64,000 nt of DNA from the NCBI RefSeq assembly GCF_003675855.1, contig NZ_RCIH01000003.1:124001-188000 (forward strand). Reading direction: 5' to 3'. Origin of the DNA: Halostella salina. GTDB taxonomy: Archaea; Halobacteriota; Halobacteria; Halobacteriales; Natronoarchaeaceae. Each line of letters begins with the position of its first letter. Within the stretch, counting starts at the first letter, position 1. A program made the translations under genes and the position numbers. Below the pieces are notes generated by a model. The model was not told the origin of the DNA. It made no database searches and saw nothing but the letters and a program-made list of their open reading frames with translations. Below are positions 24,806 through 33,405 of this stretch, one piece after another.

Positions 24806-26017
24806 TCAGCAGTCGGGCAACTCGCCCGACTGCAGGTACTCGACGACGCGCTCCGGGTCGGCGTCCAGTCCGCCGGCCTGGGCAACGTTCGGTGACCCCC
24901 CGCCACCGCCGCCGAGCGTCGCGGTAACGTCGTCGACGACGCCGGCTGCGTCGGCCGTCTCCCCCGCGCCGACGACGACGAACGGCGGCCGGTCGGTGCC
25001 GACGAGCGCAACCACGTCCGCCGCGTCGCCCGCGAGTTCCCGCGCGCGGTCGTCCACGTCGTTGGGGCCGGCGCGGTCGACCGTGCCGACGGCCCACGTC
25101 CGCCCGTCGCGTTCGACCACCTCGTCCCGGAGCGCCGCGACCTGCCGGTCGAGCAGTTCGCTCCGGAGTTCGGTGACCTCGGCCTCCAGTTCGGCGACCG
25201 TCTCGCTGACCTGCTCGGCCGCGGACGGGAGCCCCGGCACGCTCGCGTCGAGCGTGGCGCTGGCTTCGAGCGCCGCCGCCTTCTCGGTCGTCCGCCGGTC
25301 GACGCCCGCCGGGCCCACGGCGAACTCGACGCGGGTCAGCCCCTCGCCGGGGTTCGAGCGGCCGAGCACGGTCACCGGACCGATCTCCCGCGTGTTCCGG
25401 ACGTGCGTCCCGCCGCAGGCAGCCACGTCCCAGTCCTCGATGGTGACGACCCGGACGGTGCCGTCCTCGCCGAACACGCCCTCCTCCGTCTTCGTGTTGA
25501 ACGCCACGTCGTCGCGCTCCCGCGCCTCGTCGGCGGGGACCTCCTCCCACGACACGTCCCGGGAGTCCCAGACGGTCTCGTTCACCAGTCGCTCCAGTTC
25601 CACGAGCGTCCCGTCCGTGATATCCGTCGAGGTGCGGAAGTCGATCCGGACCTTCTCGTCGTCGATGCCGAAGCCGCCGTAGCCCAGGTCGTCCAGCACC
25701 CGCCGGCCGGCACCGTACAGCGCGTGGCTGGCGGTGTGGGCACGCATGCAGTACATCCGGTACTCCCAGTCGACCTCGCAGAGCGCCCGTCGGCCCGGCC
25801 GCCAGTCCGGGTCGTCGCCGAGGCGGTGGACGACGGCGTCGCCGTCCTCGTACACGTCGACCACGTCGATGCCGTCGATCCGGCCGCGGTCCGCCGGCTG
25901 GCCGCCGCTCTCAGGGTAGAAGTACGTCGTCTCCAGCCGAACGTCGCGCCCGTCGACCTCCGCGATGGCCGTCTCGAACCGCGTCGTGTACGGTTCGGCG
26001 GCGGCAAGCTTGCTCAT
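24806..26017 (-). CDS. Alanyl-tRNA editing protein AlaX (long, AlaX-L type)
   Basis: A 403-residue homologue of the AlaRS editing half, which removes Ser or Gly from mischarged tRNA-Ala. The zinc-site motifs are present: HTASH near residue 95 (HxxxH) and CGGTH near residue 208 (CxxxH). The N-terminal domain contains TYFYPESGGQPADRG, and a coiled coil (AAEQVSETVAELEAEVTELRSELL) leads to a C-terminal DHHA1-like domain ending in a GGGGGG-SPNVAQAGG loop. That full layout defines AlaX-L. No aminoacylation domain is present. It is transcribed alone, ahead of the FilR1-type gene. Confidence 0.92.
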   Translation of the reverse strand: MSKLAAAEPYTTRFETAIAEVDGRDVRLETTYFYPESGGQPADRGRIDGIDVVDVYEDGDAVVHRLGDDPDWRPGRRALCEVDWEYRMYCMRAHTASHALYGAGRRVLDDLGYGGFGIDDEKVRIDFRTSTDITDGTLVELERLVNETVWDSRDVSWEEVPADEARERDDVAFNTKTEEGVFGEDGTVRVVTIEDWDVAACGGTHVRNTREIGPVTVLGRSNPGEGLTRVEFAVGPAGVDRRTTEKAAALEASATLDASVPGLPSAAEQVSETVAELEAEVTELRSELLDRQVAALRDEVVERDGRTWAVGTVDRAGPNDVDDRARELAGDAADVVALVGTDRPPFVVVGAGETADAAGVVDDVTATLGGGGGGSPNVAQAGGLDADPERVVEYLQSGELPDC

Positions 26018-26057
26018 CGAGTTGGTCGATGCGGTCGACCGGGAAAAATCCTATCGC

Positions 26058-26573
26058 CTACGTCGACTCGACCAGTTCCACGTCGAGTCGCTGCTCGACC
26101 GCGCGAACGAGGCTGCCGCCGACGCCCGCCTGCGTCGCCCGGCCCTGCTCTAGCGCGAGCAGGTCGGCCTCGTCGGCCTCCAGTTCCTCGGCGAGTTCCG
26201 ACCGCTGGAGTCCCGCCGCCTGTCGTGCTTCCTCCAGCACGTCGCCGTAGTCGCTCACCAGATACGGAAGCTGGTCGTCGTCGTAGTTCGTCCCGCCCTC
26301 CTCCCAGTGTTCGGTGTCGCCGTCCCAGTTCCGGCTCGCTTTCGCGGCGTTCTCGACGGCGCGGCGCTTCCGGTCGCCGTCGCTGTCGCCGCCGTTGCCG
26401 CCGGATTTCCGGTCCTTGTGGGCGTTGTCGTCGTGGGGCGCACAGTCGGCACACACCTGCAGCACCGCCCCGGCGACGTTCGCCTCGCGGAGCGAGTCGC
26501 TCTCGGACCCGCAGAGCTCACAGGCGTCGCCGCCGTCGGCTCCCGACGATCCGCCCGTCGAGTACTTGGCCAT
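26058..26573 (-). CDS. Multiprotein bridging factor 1 homologue (zinc ribbon + HTH)
   Basis: A 171-residue archaeal MBF1. The N-terminal zinc ribbon uses CELCGSES and CADC (about residues 17-45), followed by a hydrophilic linker. The C-terminal XRE-type helix-turn-helix is LVSDYGDVLEEARQAAGLQRSELAEELEADEADLLALEQGRA. Archaeal MBF1 binds the ribosome and affects translation; eukaryotic MBF1/EDF1 is recruited to collided ribosomes, which is relevant because the window also holds pelota and RqcH. I start at MAKYSTGG; an ATG 60 nt upstream would add 20 residues unlike the family N-terminus. Confidence 0.9.
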   Translation of the reverse strand: MAKYSTGGSSGADGGDACELCGSESDSLREANVAGAVLQVCADCAPHDDNAHKDRKSGGNGGDSDGDRKRRAVENAAKASRNWDGDTEHWEEGGTNYDDDQLPYLVSDYGDVLEEARQAAGLQRSELAEELEADEADLLALEQGRATQAGVGGSLVRAVEQRLDVELVEST

Positions 26574-26727
26574 ACACCCGATACGTACCGGGGCGATTTG
26601 AACGCCCCGATCCCTACCGTCGGCCTGTTCCACCGGGATCGAGTGGCGACTACACGACCGCGACGACCGAAACGAAAGCCCTTTAATTCGTCCACGGGAT
26701 AGGTCTCAGTGCAGAAAGCCACCGCGA

Positions 26728-26812
<85 letters not shown>

Positions 26813-26820
26813 TCGCAAGC

Positions 26821-26894
26821 GCGGGTTTCCCGCGACACCGAGGCGGCGTCGCCGCCGAGGACGATGCAGGTGATCTCCCTTCGCGGACATCACC
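26821..26894 (+). other. Three consecutive hairpins downstream of tRNA-Leu
   Basis: Directly after the tRNA lie GCGGG-ttt-CCCGC (26821-26833), GGCGGCG-t-CGCCGCC (26842-26856) and GGTGAT-N14-ATCACC (26869-26894). They may be tRNA 3'-trailer structure, a terminator series or a small structured RNA. No ORF covers them. Confidence 0.4.
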
Positions 26895-26951
26895 CACGCA
26901 CAATTCCTACCGAAAACTTCCGAACAGTTAGCTCCGGGTCCGCCGGTGAGA

Positions 26952-27036
26952 AGTCGACACAGTCGACTCCGAGCGGCATCGAGGGGGTGTGACGGGGTTG
27001 TAATTTTCGTTTACACTTCCGCACACGTTTTTATTA
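26952..27036 (+). promoter_or_regulatory. CHAT gene promoter with upstream palindrome
   Basis: TTTTTATTA (27028-27036) is a clear TATA box about 45 nt before the ATG, giving a leader near 18 nt. A perfect inverted repeat AGTCGAC-aca-GTCGACT (26952-26968) lies about 70 nt further up, a position suited to an activator or other regulator. Confidence 0.5.
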
Positions 27037-27076
27037 CTGCGACGCTATTGACGCCACACTTGCAGGTTATCGGGCT

Positions 27077-29188
27077 ATGAAGATACGTTACGCCGCCACG
27101 GAGACGGTCGCTGGTGTCCGGTTCGAGGACAGGATCGAGCAACGGCAGTTCGTGGTCCAGTCCGACACCCCCGTCTCCCCCGAGGAGGCGGACCCGGACG
27201 AGTTCCGGTACCCGGTCACGCGCGCCTGTCAGTTCGAGACGACGGGTGTGTACTTCGACCGCCTCGACGGGTTCACCGTCCGCGACGGGGACGGCGAGTT
27301 CCTCCGCTCGGTCCAGTCCCACGGGTCGTTCTCCTTCGGGTCAGGGACCTACGTCCTCGACGGGAACGGCCCGATGAAGATATACTGTCGGGTGGCCGGC
27401 CCGCTGGAGGTGACGACCGGCGCGAACTACATGCGGGTGGCGTTCGAGGAGTCGACCAGGGTCGTCGTGGGGCTGCGGTCGTACCACGAACAGCCCGCCG
27501 GGACGATCACCGTCCCGGACGACCCACGGGACGTCATAACCGCGGTCAGCCACCTCTCCTCGGCGCTGAAGACCACGAAATGCGAGCGGTCGTTCCCGAC
27601 GCTCCGGGGGCATCCGCCGCTGTTCGAGCGCGGCGAGGAACTCGCTATCCCCGACACCTTCGATCCGCCGGAGACGGGGATCAGGATCGTCGTGCCGCCC
27701 GACTACCGCCACGTGTACGCCGTCTCGTCGCTCGCGTTCTACCTCGGTGCGGAGGTCGTTCCGGGTGACGTACCGGGGATCGAGACCGTGGGAGGATTCA
27801 GCCGCGACCTCGCGAGCCAGCAGTGGTTCGAGGACGAGGTCGCGCGGACGCTGAAACAGGTGTTCTTCCTCGACTGCATCGTCAGGACGGCGGGCCTGTA
27901 CAAGGTCGACCTCGACGAGCGCACCCGCGTCGAGCCGTATCTCCCGTTCGACGTGGACGCGATGTACGGCCGGCCGACCCACGAGCAGGTCGCCGCGTAC
28001 CTGCAGATCCCGTACGACGTGATCGCCGAGTACGTGCCGAAGTGGAGCCTGACGGCACACGTCCCGTCGGGCCCCGAGGGGGTGCAGGCGCTCCCGTTCG
28101 TCGCGTACGACCTCGGCGTCGTCCGGGAGCCTCGCGGAACGCGGATCTCACAGCCGCGCGTCCAGGCGACGGAGTACTCCCGCTCGGCCGCGACCGAGGG
28201 GGGTGCGGACGCGGGGACCGCGCCGCTGCTCAGGTCCAGCGGGGACGTTGAGGAGTCGATGCTGCTCGTCGACCCCGAAACGACCGACGAGTCGATCGAA
28301 CACGCCTGGTTCGGGGACCACGTCCCCCGGGGCGCGACGAAGGCGACCGTCGACGCGTTCGAGAACCGGCTTCGGCGGGGACCACGCTCCAGCGAGATCG
28401 AGATCGCGGTCGTCTGCAACGACGACCGGATGCTCGCCGAGCACGAGTCGCTCGACGGCGTCTACGGGAACCGGGAGGAACTGCCGTACGAGACCGCGTT
28501 CTACACCGACCTGTCGACCGACGCGCTGGCCGACGTGCTCGCCGGCGACCACGACTTCCTCCACTTCATCGGCCACGCCACGCCGGAGGGGCTGCGCTGT
28601 CCCGACGGGAAATTGGACGTCAACGACCTGGAGACGGTCGAGGTTGACGTGTTCCTGCTGAACGCTTGCCGGTCCGTCCATCAGGCGATGGCGCTGGCCG
28701 ACCGGGGCGCGACCGGCGGCGTCGGGACGCTGAGCGACGTGGTGAACGAGCAGGCCGTCGAGATCGGACGGGCGATGGCACACCTGCTCAACCTCGGCTT
28801 CCCGCTCCGGGCGGCGGTCGAACTGGTCCGGGACCACACCCGCACCGGGGACCAGTACATCGTCGTCGGCGACGGCGGCGCGGACATCGCACAGTCGGAG
28901 GGCGGGACGCCGCTGCTCTGCAAGGTCGACGACGGTGCCGACGGGCAGTTCTCGCTCACGGTCCGTGCGTATCCGACCCGGGAGTACCAGATCGGGTCGT
29001 ACGTGACGCCCACGATCAACGACGTGGAGCGGAGTTTCCTCCTCCCCGGCGAGATGGTGCAGTTACAGCTGTCGGGAGACGACCTGCAGGAGTATCTCTC
29101 CTCGCACCGAAGTCCGGTGCAGTACGACGGGAAGATTTTCTGGAACGATACGCCCGGCGGGATCCCCGTCGACTTCGACGGGGCCTGA
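27077..29188 (+). CDS. CHAT-domain (caspase-like) protein
   Basis: A 703-residue protein with a C-terminal CHAT peptidase-like domain. The dyad is visible: His500 in FLHFIGHATPEG and Cys531 in VFLLNACRS, each at the end of a hydrophobic strand as in caspases and separins. Later GATGGVGTLSDVV and GRAMAHLLNLGFPLRAAVELVRDHT are the usual CHAT follow-on segments. Residues 1-150 are beta-rich; 150-450 are mixed and unassigned, with no TPR visible. CHAT proteases in prokaryotes act in conflict systems, for example activating gasdermins or acting with type III CRISPR effectors. No such partner is seen here; the only close neighbour is a convergent small hydrophobic peptide gene. The 5' flank is AT-richer than neighbours and follows a tRNA. 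Confidence 0.82.
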   Translation: MKIRYAATETVAGVRFEDRIEQRQFVVQSDTPVSPEEADPDEFRYPVTRACQFETTGVYFDRLDGFTVRDGDGEFLRSVQSHGSFSFGSGTYVLDGNGPMKIYCRVAGPLEVTTGANYMRVAFEESTRVVVGLRSYHEQPAGTITVPDDPRDVITAVSHLSSALKTTKCERSFPTLRGHPPLFERGEELAIPDTFDPPETGIRIVVPPDYRHVYAVSSLAFYLGAEVVPGDVPGIETVGGFSRDLASQQWFEDEVARTLKQVFFLDCIVRTAGLYKVDLDERTRVEPYLPFDVDAMYGRPTHEQVAAYLQIPYDVIAEYVPKWSLTAHVPSGPEGVQALPFVAYDLGVVREPRGTRISQPRVQATEYSRSAATEGGADAGTAPLLRSSGDVEESMLLVDPETTDESIEHAWFGDHVPRGATKATVDAFENRLRRGPRSSEIEIAVVCNDDRMLAEHESLDGVYGNREELPYETAFYTDLSTDALADVLAGDHDFLHFIGHATPEGLRCPDGKLDVNDLETVEVDVFLLNACRSVHQAMALADRGATGGVGTLSDVVNEQAVEIGRAMAHLLNLGFPLRAAVELVRDHTRTGDQYIVVGDGGADIAQSEGGTPLLCKVDDGADGQFSLTVRAYPTREYQIGSYVTPTINDVERSFLLPGEMVQLQLSGDDLQEYLSSHRSPVQYDGKIFWNDTPGGIPVDFDGA

Positions 29189-29231
29189 TTCGGCCTGTTG
29201 TAGCGGGTTCCCGGCAGTCATTGGTCTCCCT

Positions 29232-29246
29232 GACCGGCCACCGGTC
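29232..29246. terminator. Hairpin between CHAT and peptide genes
   Basis: GACCGG-cca-CCGGTC is a perfect stem-loop between two convergent stop codons, so it may help end both transcripts. There is no long T-run beside it. Confidence 0.35.
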
Positions 29247-29265
29247 GGCCAACGGTTAGTGTGTA

Positions 29266-29403
29266 CTACGGCCCCGAGACCGCCTGTGCGCCGTTCGCGG
29301 CGGCCGTTCCGGCCTGCGACGCGATCAGGACCAGCGTGAACAGCGCGCCGATCATCCGCGGGTGGTCTGCGAGGTATGCCTTGAGTGAACTGTTATCAGA
29401 CAT
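29266..29403 (-). CDS. 45-residue membrane peptide (DUF7503-like)
   Basis: A short ORF that length-limited gene finding would miss. It begins MSDNSSLKAYLADHPRMIG and continues ALFTLVLIASQAGTAAANG, ending AVSGP. One hydrophobic segment (about residues 18-36) follows an amphipathic charged N-terminus. A TATA box (ATATAAAA on the minus strand) is centred 27 nt before the ATG, so the transcript is leaderless. I recall a haloarchaeal family of similar peptides with LAxHPRxxGxLFT and SQAG, catalogued as DUF7503; this is memory, not a search. It is convergent with the CHAT gene. Its function is unknown; a CHAT substrate or membrane effector is one hypothesis. Confidence 0.78.
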   Translation of the reverse strand: MSDNSSLKAYLADHPRMIGALFTLVLIASQAGTAAANGAQAVSGP

Positions 29404-29566
29404 CGCATATCGGATGACGGTTCGATTTTATATGAAAATATCTGAATCTTTCTTATAATTTAATCAATATTACAATCTATTATATCGGATCGTCCGGCAG
29501 CCGTCGGACCGTCGAACCCCTCGGTCGAAAGGAACGTCTTTCAACGCACGGTCCCTACGGACGGCC

Positions 29567-30127
29567 ATGGAAAGCCGCGTCAGGCAACACGTTCCGGCGG
29601 TAACTGGCGTTCTCACTGCCGTCTCGCTCGCGCTGGTGTTCGGGACGGCTCTCGGGATGGTGCCGGGCGACGCCCTTCCCCGCGCTCCCGACGGTCTCCT
29701 GAACGCGATCCCGCATATCAACGCCCTCCTCAGTGCGGCCGCCATCGCGACGATCCTCGGCGGCGTGCGGGCGATCCGACGGGGGAACGTGGACCGCCAC
29801 CGCGCGCTGATGGTCGCCTCGTTCGCCCTGTTCGCGGCGTTTCTCGGCCTCTATCTGTATCGGATCGCCATCGAGGGGCCGAAACCCTTCCCCGGCCCGG
29901 ACGGCGTCTACACGTACGTCTACCTGCCGATACTGGCGGTCCACATCCTGCTCGCGGTCGTCACCATCCCGTTCGTCTACTACGCGCTTTTGCTGGCGTG
30001 GACGCGGTCGGTCCGGGAGCTTCGCGAGAGCGTCCACGCGCGGGTCGGCCGCGTGGCGGCGTCGCTGTGGCTCGTCTCCTTCGCGCTCGGCGAGGTGGTG
30101 TACGCGATGCTGTACGTCGTCTACTGA
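29567..30127 (+). CDS. DUF420 family membrane protein
   Basis: A 186-residue protein with about five membrane helices: VTGVLTAVSLALVFGTALG, IPHINALLSAAAIATILGGV, ALMVASFALFAAFLGLYLY, YLPILAVHILLAVVTIPFVYYALLL and LWLVSFALGEVVYAMLYVV. Conserved His residues (PHINALL, VDRHRALM, AVHILLA) match DUF420, a family linked to cytochrome oxidase maturation or quinol oxidation in bacteria and archaea. No oxidase genes are in the window, so the partner is unknown. A 160-nt AT-rich gap separates it from the divergent peptide gene. Confidence 0.88.
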   Translation: MESRVRQHVPAVTGVLTAVSLALVFGTALGMVPGDALPRAPDGLLNAIPHINALLSAAAIATILGGVRAIRRGNVDRHRALMVASFALFAAFLGLYLYRIAIEGPKPFPGPDGVYTYVYLPILAVHILLAVVTIPFVYYALLLAWTRSVRELRESVHARVGRVAASLWLVSFALGEVVYAMLYVVY

Positions 30128-30140
30128 CGGTCCTCCGGGG

Positions 30141-31604
30141 TCAGTCGTCGGCGGGGACGCTCGGACGGCCGACCTCCCGGTCGGTCGCCTCGCCGTCGAT
30201 GTCGTAGGGGTACTCGCCGGTGACACAGCCCAGACAGAGGTCCGACTGGGGGGTCTCCAGCACGTCGGCGACGGCCTCCGTCGAGAGGTAGGCGAGGCTA
30301 TCGGCGTCGATCTCGTCTGCGATCCCGTCGACGCTCTTGTCGCTGGCGATCAGTTCCTCGCGCGAGGCCATGTCGATCCCCATGTAGCAGGGGGCGACGA
30401 TCGGCGGCGCGCCGATGCGGACGTGGACCGCCTCGGCTCCCACGTCCTTGAGTAGCTTGACGAGCTGTGTCGATGTGGTTCCCCGGACGATCGAATCGTC
30501 GATGATCGTGACGGTCTTGCCCTCGATGGTGCTCTTGATGGGGTTCAGCTTCAGGCGGACCGCCCGCTCGCGCTCGTCCTGTGTCGGCATGATGAACGTG
30601 CGCCCGACGTAGCGGTTCTTCATCAGCCCCTCCGCGAACTCGACGGCCTCGTCGTCCTCGTTCGCGGCCTCGGCGTAGCCCGAGGCGAACGCGCGGCCGG
30701 AGTCGGGGACGGGCATCACCACGTCGCTGTCGATGCCGCTCTCCGCCCAGAGCTTCCGGCCGAGGTCGCGTCGCACCTCGTAGACGCGCTTGCCGTCGAT
30801 GACGCTGTCCGGCCGTGCGAAGTAGACGTGTTCGAAAAAGCAGTGGGCGGTGTGCTCCTGTTCGACCAGCTGGTACGTGTCGAAGCCCGAGCCGTCCTCG
30901 TGCAGGACGACGAGTTCGCCCGGTTTCACGTCACGGACGAGTTCGCCGTCCAGCGTGTCGACCGCGGCGCTCTCGCTGGCGAGGATGTAGCCGTCCTCCA
31001 GTTCGCCGATGCAGAGCGGCCGGTTGCCCTGCGGGTCCCGCACGCCGAGGACGGTGTCGTCGTGGGTGATCGTCAGCGAGTAGGAGCCGTGGATCCGACC
31101 CATCGTTCGCTTGACGGCGCGGACCAGGTCCTCTTCCAGCAGGTTACGCGCGAGGTCGTGGGCGATCACCTCCGTGTCGCCGTCGGAGGTGAAGGCGTGG
31201 CCCTGGCCGGCGAGTTCCTCGCGGATCTCGTCGGCGTTGACGAGGTTGCCGTTGTGGCTCAGGCCGAGCGACCCGCTCTTGAACGAGACCGAGAAGGGCT
31301 GGGCGCAGGAGGCGTCGACGCTGCCGGCGGTCGGGTACCGGACGTGTCCGATCCCCGTTGCGCCGCTCAGTCCCGCGATGTCGTCCTCGGAGAAGGCGTC
31401 GCCGACCAGCCCCATCTCGACGTGGCTGTGCTGCTGGAACCCGTCGTGGGTGACGATGCCCGCCGACTCCTGGCCGCGGTGCTGGAGGGCGTACAGGGAG
31501 TAGTACAGCGGGCGCGCGGCGTCGCGGTCGGCAAGCGAGATCCCGACGACGCCACACTTCTCGGTCATCCCGGTCGAAGGCCGCTCGGCCCGGCCGTCTG
31601 ACAT
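30141..31604 (-). CDS. purF: Amidophosphoribosyltransferase PurF
   Basis: A 487-residue PurF, which makes phosphoribosylamine from PRPP and glutamine in purine synthesis. The glutaminase Cys follows MTEK in MTEKCGVVGISL, with HRGQESAGI and GHVRYPTAGS behind it. The C-terminal PRTase has the PRPP loop TVTIIDDSIVRGTTS, and the CLGCVTGEYP region has Cys residues that could bind a cluster. The MTEK Met (31568) is an alternative start. I prefer MSDGRAERP because a TATA (GTTTTATC) is centred 28 nt upstream of it, predicting a leaderless mRNA at that codon; the propeptide would be cut before Cys. It follows LSm-L37e on the same strand, a common haloarchaeal order. Confidence 0.95.
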   Translation of the reverse strand: MSDGRAERPSTGMTEKCGVVGISLADRDAARPLYYSLYALQHRGQESAGIVTHDGFQQHSHVEMGLVGDAFSEDDIAGLSGATGIGHVRYPTAGSVDASCAQPFSVSFKSGSLGLSHNGNLVNADEIREELAGQGHAFTSDGDTEVIAHDLARNLLEEDLVRAVKRTMGRIHGSYSLTITHDDTVLGVRDPQGNRPLCIGELEDGYILASESAAVDTLDGELVRDVKPGELVVLHEDGSGFDTYQLVEQEHTAHCFFEHVYFARPDSVIDGKRVYEVRRDLGRKLWAESGIDSDVVMPVPDSGRAFASGYAEAANEDDEAVEFAEGLMKNRYVGRTFIMPTQDERERAVRLKLNPIKSTIEGKTVTIIDDSIVRGTTSTQLVKLLKDVGAEAVHVRIGAPPIVAPCYMGIDMASREELIASDKSVDGIADEIDADSLAYLSTEAVADVLETPQSDLCLGCVTGEYPYDIDGEATDREVGRPSVPADD

Positions 31605-31628
31605 GGGCGTCCATAGCGAGCCACCGGA

Positions 31629-31699
31629 GATAAAACCTCGCAATCGTGGTCCGTCGGACCGGTTTTACTCCCCGGAATACACACGTTCGTGAATATTCC
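31629..31699 (-). promoter_or_regulatory. purF promoter with two upstream palindromes
   Basis: The TATA is at 31629-31636. Just upstream is the perfect palindrome GGTCCGTCGGACC (31648-31660). A second, longer one spans 31674-31699, with outer arms GGAATA and TATTCC around inner arms CACG-tt-CGTG. Both are placed to act as regulator sites, perhaps for purine control; this is untested. Confidence 0.5.
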
Positions 31700-31851
31700 A
31701 CCACCATCCCGTACGCCGTCGGCCGTCGTCCGGACTGTCGGCTGATCGATCGTGTGAATAGTTACCAATTGGCGATGAGGTGGCCGGTCCCGTCGGTGTC
31801 CGCGACGCTGGGCGGCGCTCGTCGGGCGCGGAACTGTGGAGAAGAACTAGC

Positions 31852-32025
31852 CTACTCGCCGGCCTTCGACTGCCACTCGTAGTCGCGCCGCTTCGCCGAC
31901 TTGCCGAAGCCGCACGACGAGCACTCCTTCTTTTTGACGTGATACGACTTCTCGCCACACCGACGACACTTCACGTGGGTCGTGGTGTTTTTCTTGCCCT
32001 GGCTCGGGGTACCTGCGCCAGTCAT
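31852..32025 (-). CDS. rpl37e: Large ribosomal subunit protein L37e
   Basis: A 57-residue ribosomal protein. The zinc finger is [19 protein letters not shown], followed by [19 protein letters not shown]. Length and motif spacing are exactly those of archaeal/eukaryotic L37e. It was below the length cutoff of usual ORF listings but is certain. Its ATG overlaps the LSm stop by four bases, a conserved pair in archaea. Confidence 0.96.
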   Translation of the reverse strand: MTGAGTPSQGKKNTTTHVKCRRCGEKSYHVKKKECSSCGFGKSAKRRDYEWQSKAGE

Positions 32026-32207
32026 GGGATGATCGACACGACGTTATCGCCGCGTATAATCGTTGTGTCTTCGCCGTCGTCCAGCACGAGGTTCATATGC
32101 TGGTCGTAGCCCGCGAGCCGGCCCGCGTACTCCTCGCCGTCCTTCAGTCGCACGGTGACATCCTGTCCCACGGACGCTTCGAGCACGTCAAGCGGACGTT
32201 CGCTCAT
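32022..32207 (-). CDS. LSm (Sm-like) RNA-binding protein
   Basis: A 61-residue archaeal Sm protein. The Sm1 motif is [28 protein letters not shown] and the Sm2 motif [10 protein letters not shown]. It forms a ring that binds U-rich RNA, comparable to Hfq. I start at MSERPLDVL; an in-frame start 75 nt upstream would add unrelated residues. A TATA-like GTTTAAG lies about 30 nt upstream. It is followed directly by L37e and then purF. Confidence 0.96.
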   Translation of the reverse strand: MSERPLDVLEASVGQDVTVRLKDGEEYAGRLAGYDQHMNLVLDDGEDTTIIRGDNVVSIIP

Positions 32208-32265
32208 ACCGTCTACGCCCGTCGACTCGTGCTTAAACGTACCGGAAGGGGACCCGGATCCCGTG

Positions 32266-33315
32266 TCAGATATCCACGGCAAACGGCGCGTACCGGTCGG
32301 CCGACCGGGCGAATCCGGCGAACAGGTCCGCGGCCGCGGTCAGGTCGTCGGTGTCGACCACCTCGACCGGCGTGTGCATGTAGCGGTTCGGCAGGCCGAG
32401 ATACACCGACGGGACGCCGCTTCGCGACGTGGCGAAGGTGTCCGCGTCGGTCAGCGTGTGCGTCGGCGCGGCCTGCACCTGTGCGTCGACGCCGTCCTCG
32501 GCCGCGACCGAGCGGAGCGCGTCCGCCAGCACGGGGTGGTTCGTGCTCCCCCGGGTGACGACCGGCCCCTCGCCGAGCGCCACGTCGCTGCCCTTTTCGC
32601 CGGGCGCGGCGGGGTAGTCGAGGGCGTGGGTCACGTCCGCCGCGATGACCGCGTCCGGATCGAGGTCGAAACCGACCATCCCTGCGCCCTTGCGGCCGAT
32701 CTCTTCCTGGACGGTGCTGACCGCGTACACCGTCGCGTCGGCGTCCGCGGCCCGCCGGAACGCCTCGGCCGCGATCCACATCCCCACGCGGTTGTCCATC
32801 CCCGGTCCGGCGATCCGCGACCCCTGCAGGTCCGTCACCGCGCCGTCGACCGTGACGGGGTCGCCCACGGCGACGCGCTCGCGGGCGGCGTCGCCGTCCG
32901 CGGCACCGATATCGACGTGCTGTTCGGCCACGCTGGCGTCGTCGTCGACCTCCTCGCGGACGTGGATCGCGGTCTGGCCGACGACGCCCGGGACCGTGCC
33001 GTCGTCCGCGTGGACCGTCACCCCCTGCCCCCGCGTCACGGTCCGGTCGACGCTCCTGACCGGACCGACGTGGAGGTGGCCGTCGTCGTCGATCTCGCGG
33101 ACCAGCAGCCCGATCTGGTCGGCGTGGCCCGCGACGGCGACGGCCGGGCCGCTTCCGTCGCTGACCGCGACCGCGTTGCCGTAGTCGTCCGTCCGCAACT
33201 CGTCGGCGGCCGGTTCGACGCGGTCGAGCCAGACGCGTTGACCCGGGGCCTCGTACCCCGAGGGCGTCGGTGCGGCGAGCAAGTCGTCGAGGAACGCCCG
33301 TTCGTCGTCGTCCAT
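32266..33315 (-). CDS. M42-family glutamyl aminopeptidase / endoglucanase-like peptidase
   Basis: A 349-residue M42/M20-type metallopeptidase. AVAGHADQIGLLV carries the first metal His-x-Asp, AGPGMDNRVGMWIA carries the bridging Asp, STVQEEIGRKGA holds the catalytic Glu pair, and ADVTHALD and APTHTLTDADTF supply other ligands. These are tetrahedral aminopeptidases that break down peptides from the proteasome. I start at MDDDERAF; an alternative ATG 39 nt upstream (MSRPSCVDAPAG) would sit about 24 nt from a TATA-like CTTATAC and could be a leaderless start. The divergent gene at 33406 shares the same short promoter region. Confidence 0.92.
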   Translation of the reverse strand: MDDDERAFLDDLLAAPTPSGYEAPGQRVWLDRVEPAADELRTDDYGNAVAVSDGSGPAVAVAGHADQIGLLVREIDDDGHLHVGPVRSVDRTVTRGQGVTVHADDGTVPGVVGQTAIHVREEVDDDASVAEQHVDIGAADGDAARERVAVGDPVTVDGAVTDLQGSRIAGPGMDNRVGMWIAAEAFRRAADADATVYAVSTVQEEIGRKGAGMVGFDLDPDAVIAADVTHALDYPAAPGEKGSDVALGEGPVVTRGSTNHPVLADALRSVAAEDGVDAQVQAAPTHTLTDADTFATSRSGVPSVYLGLPNRYMHTPVEVVDTDDLTAAADLFAGFARSADRYAPFAVDI

Positions 33316-33405
33316 GCCTCCTGCTGGGGCGTCGACACACGAAGGTCTACTCATCTCACCGACCGCGACCAACAGTATAAGTTCGTCCCCGTCGAACGGT
33401 GAAAC

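Noticed and set aside
31565-31768. 67-codon minus-strand ORF upstream of purF
   Set aside because: It needs a TTG start, overlaps the purF promoter and palindromes, and its sequence shows no domain.
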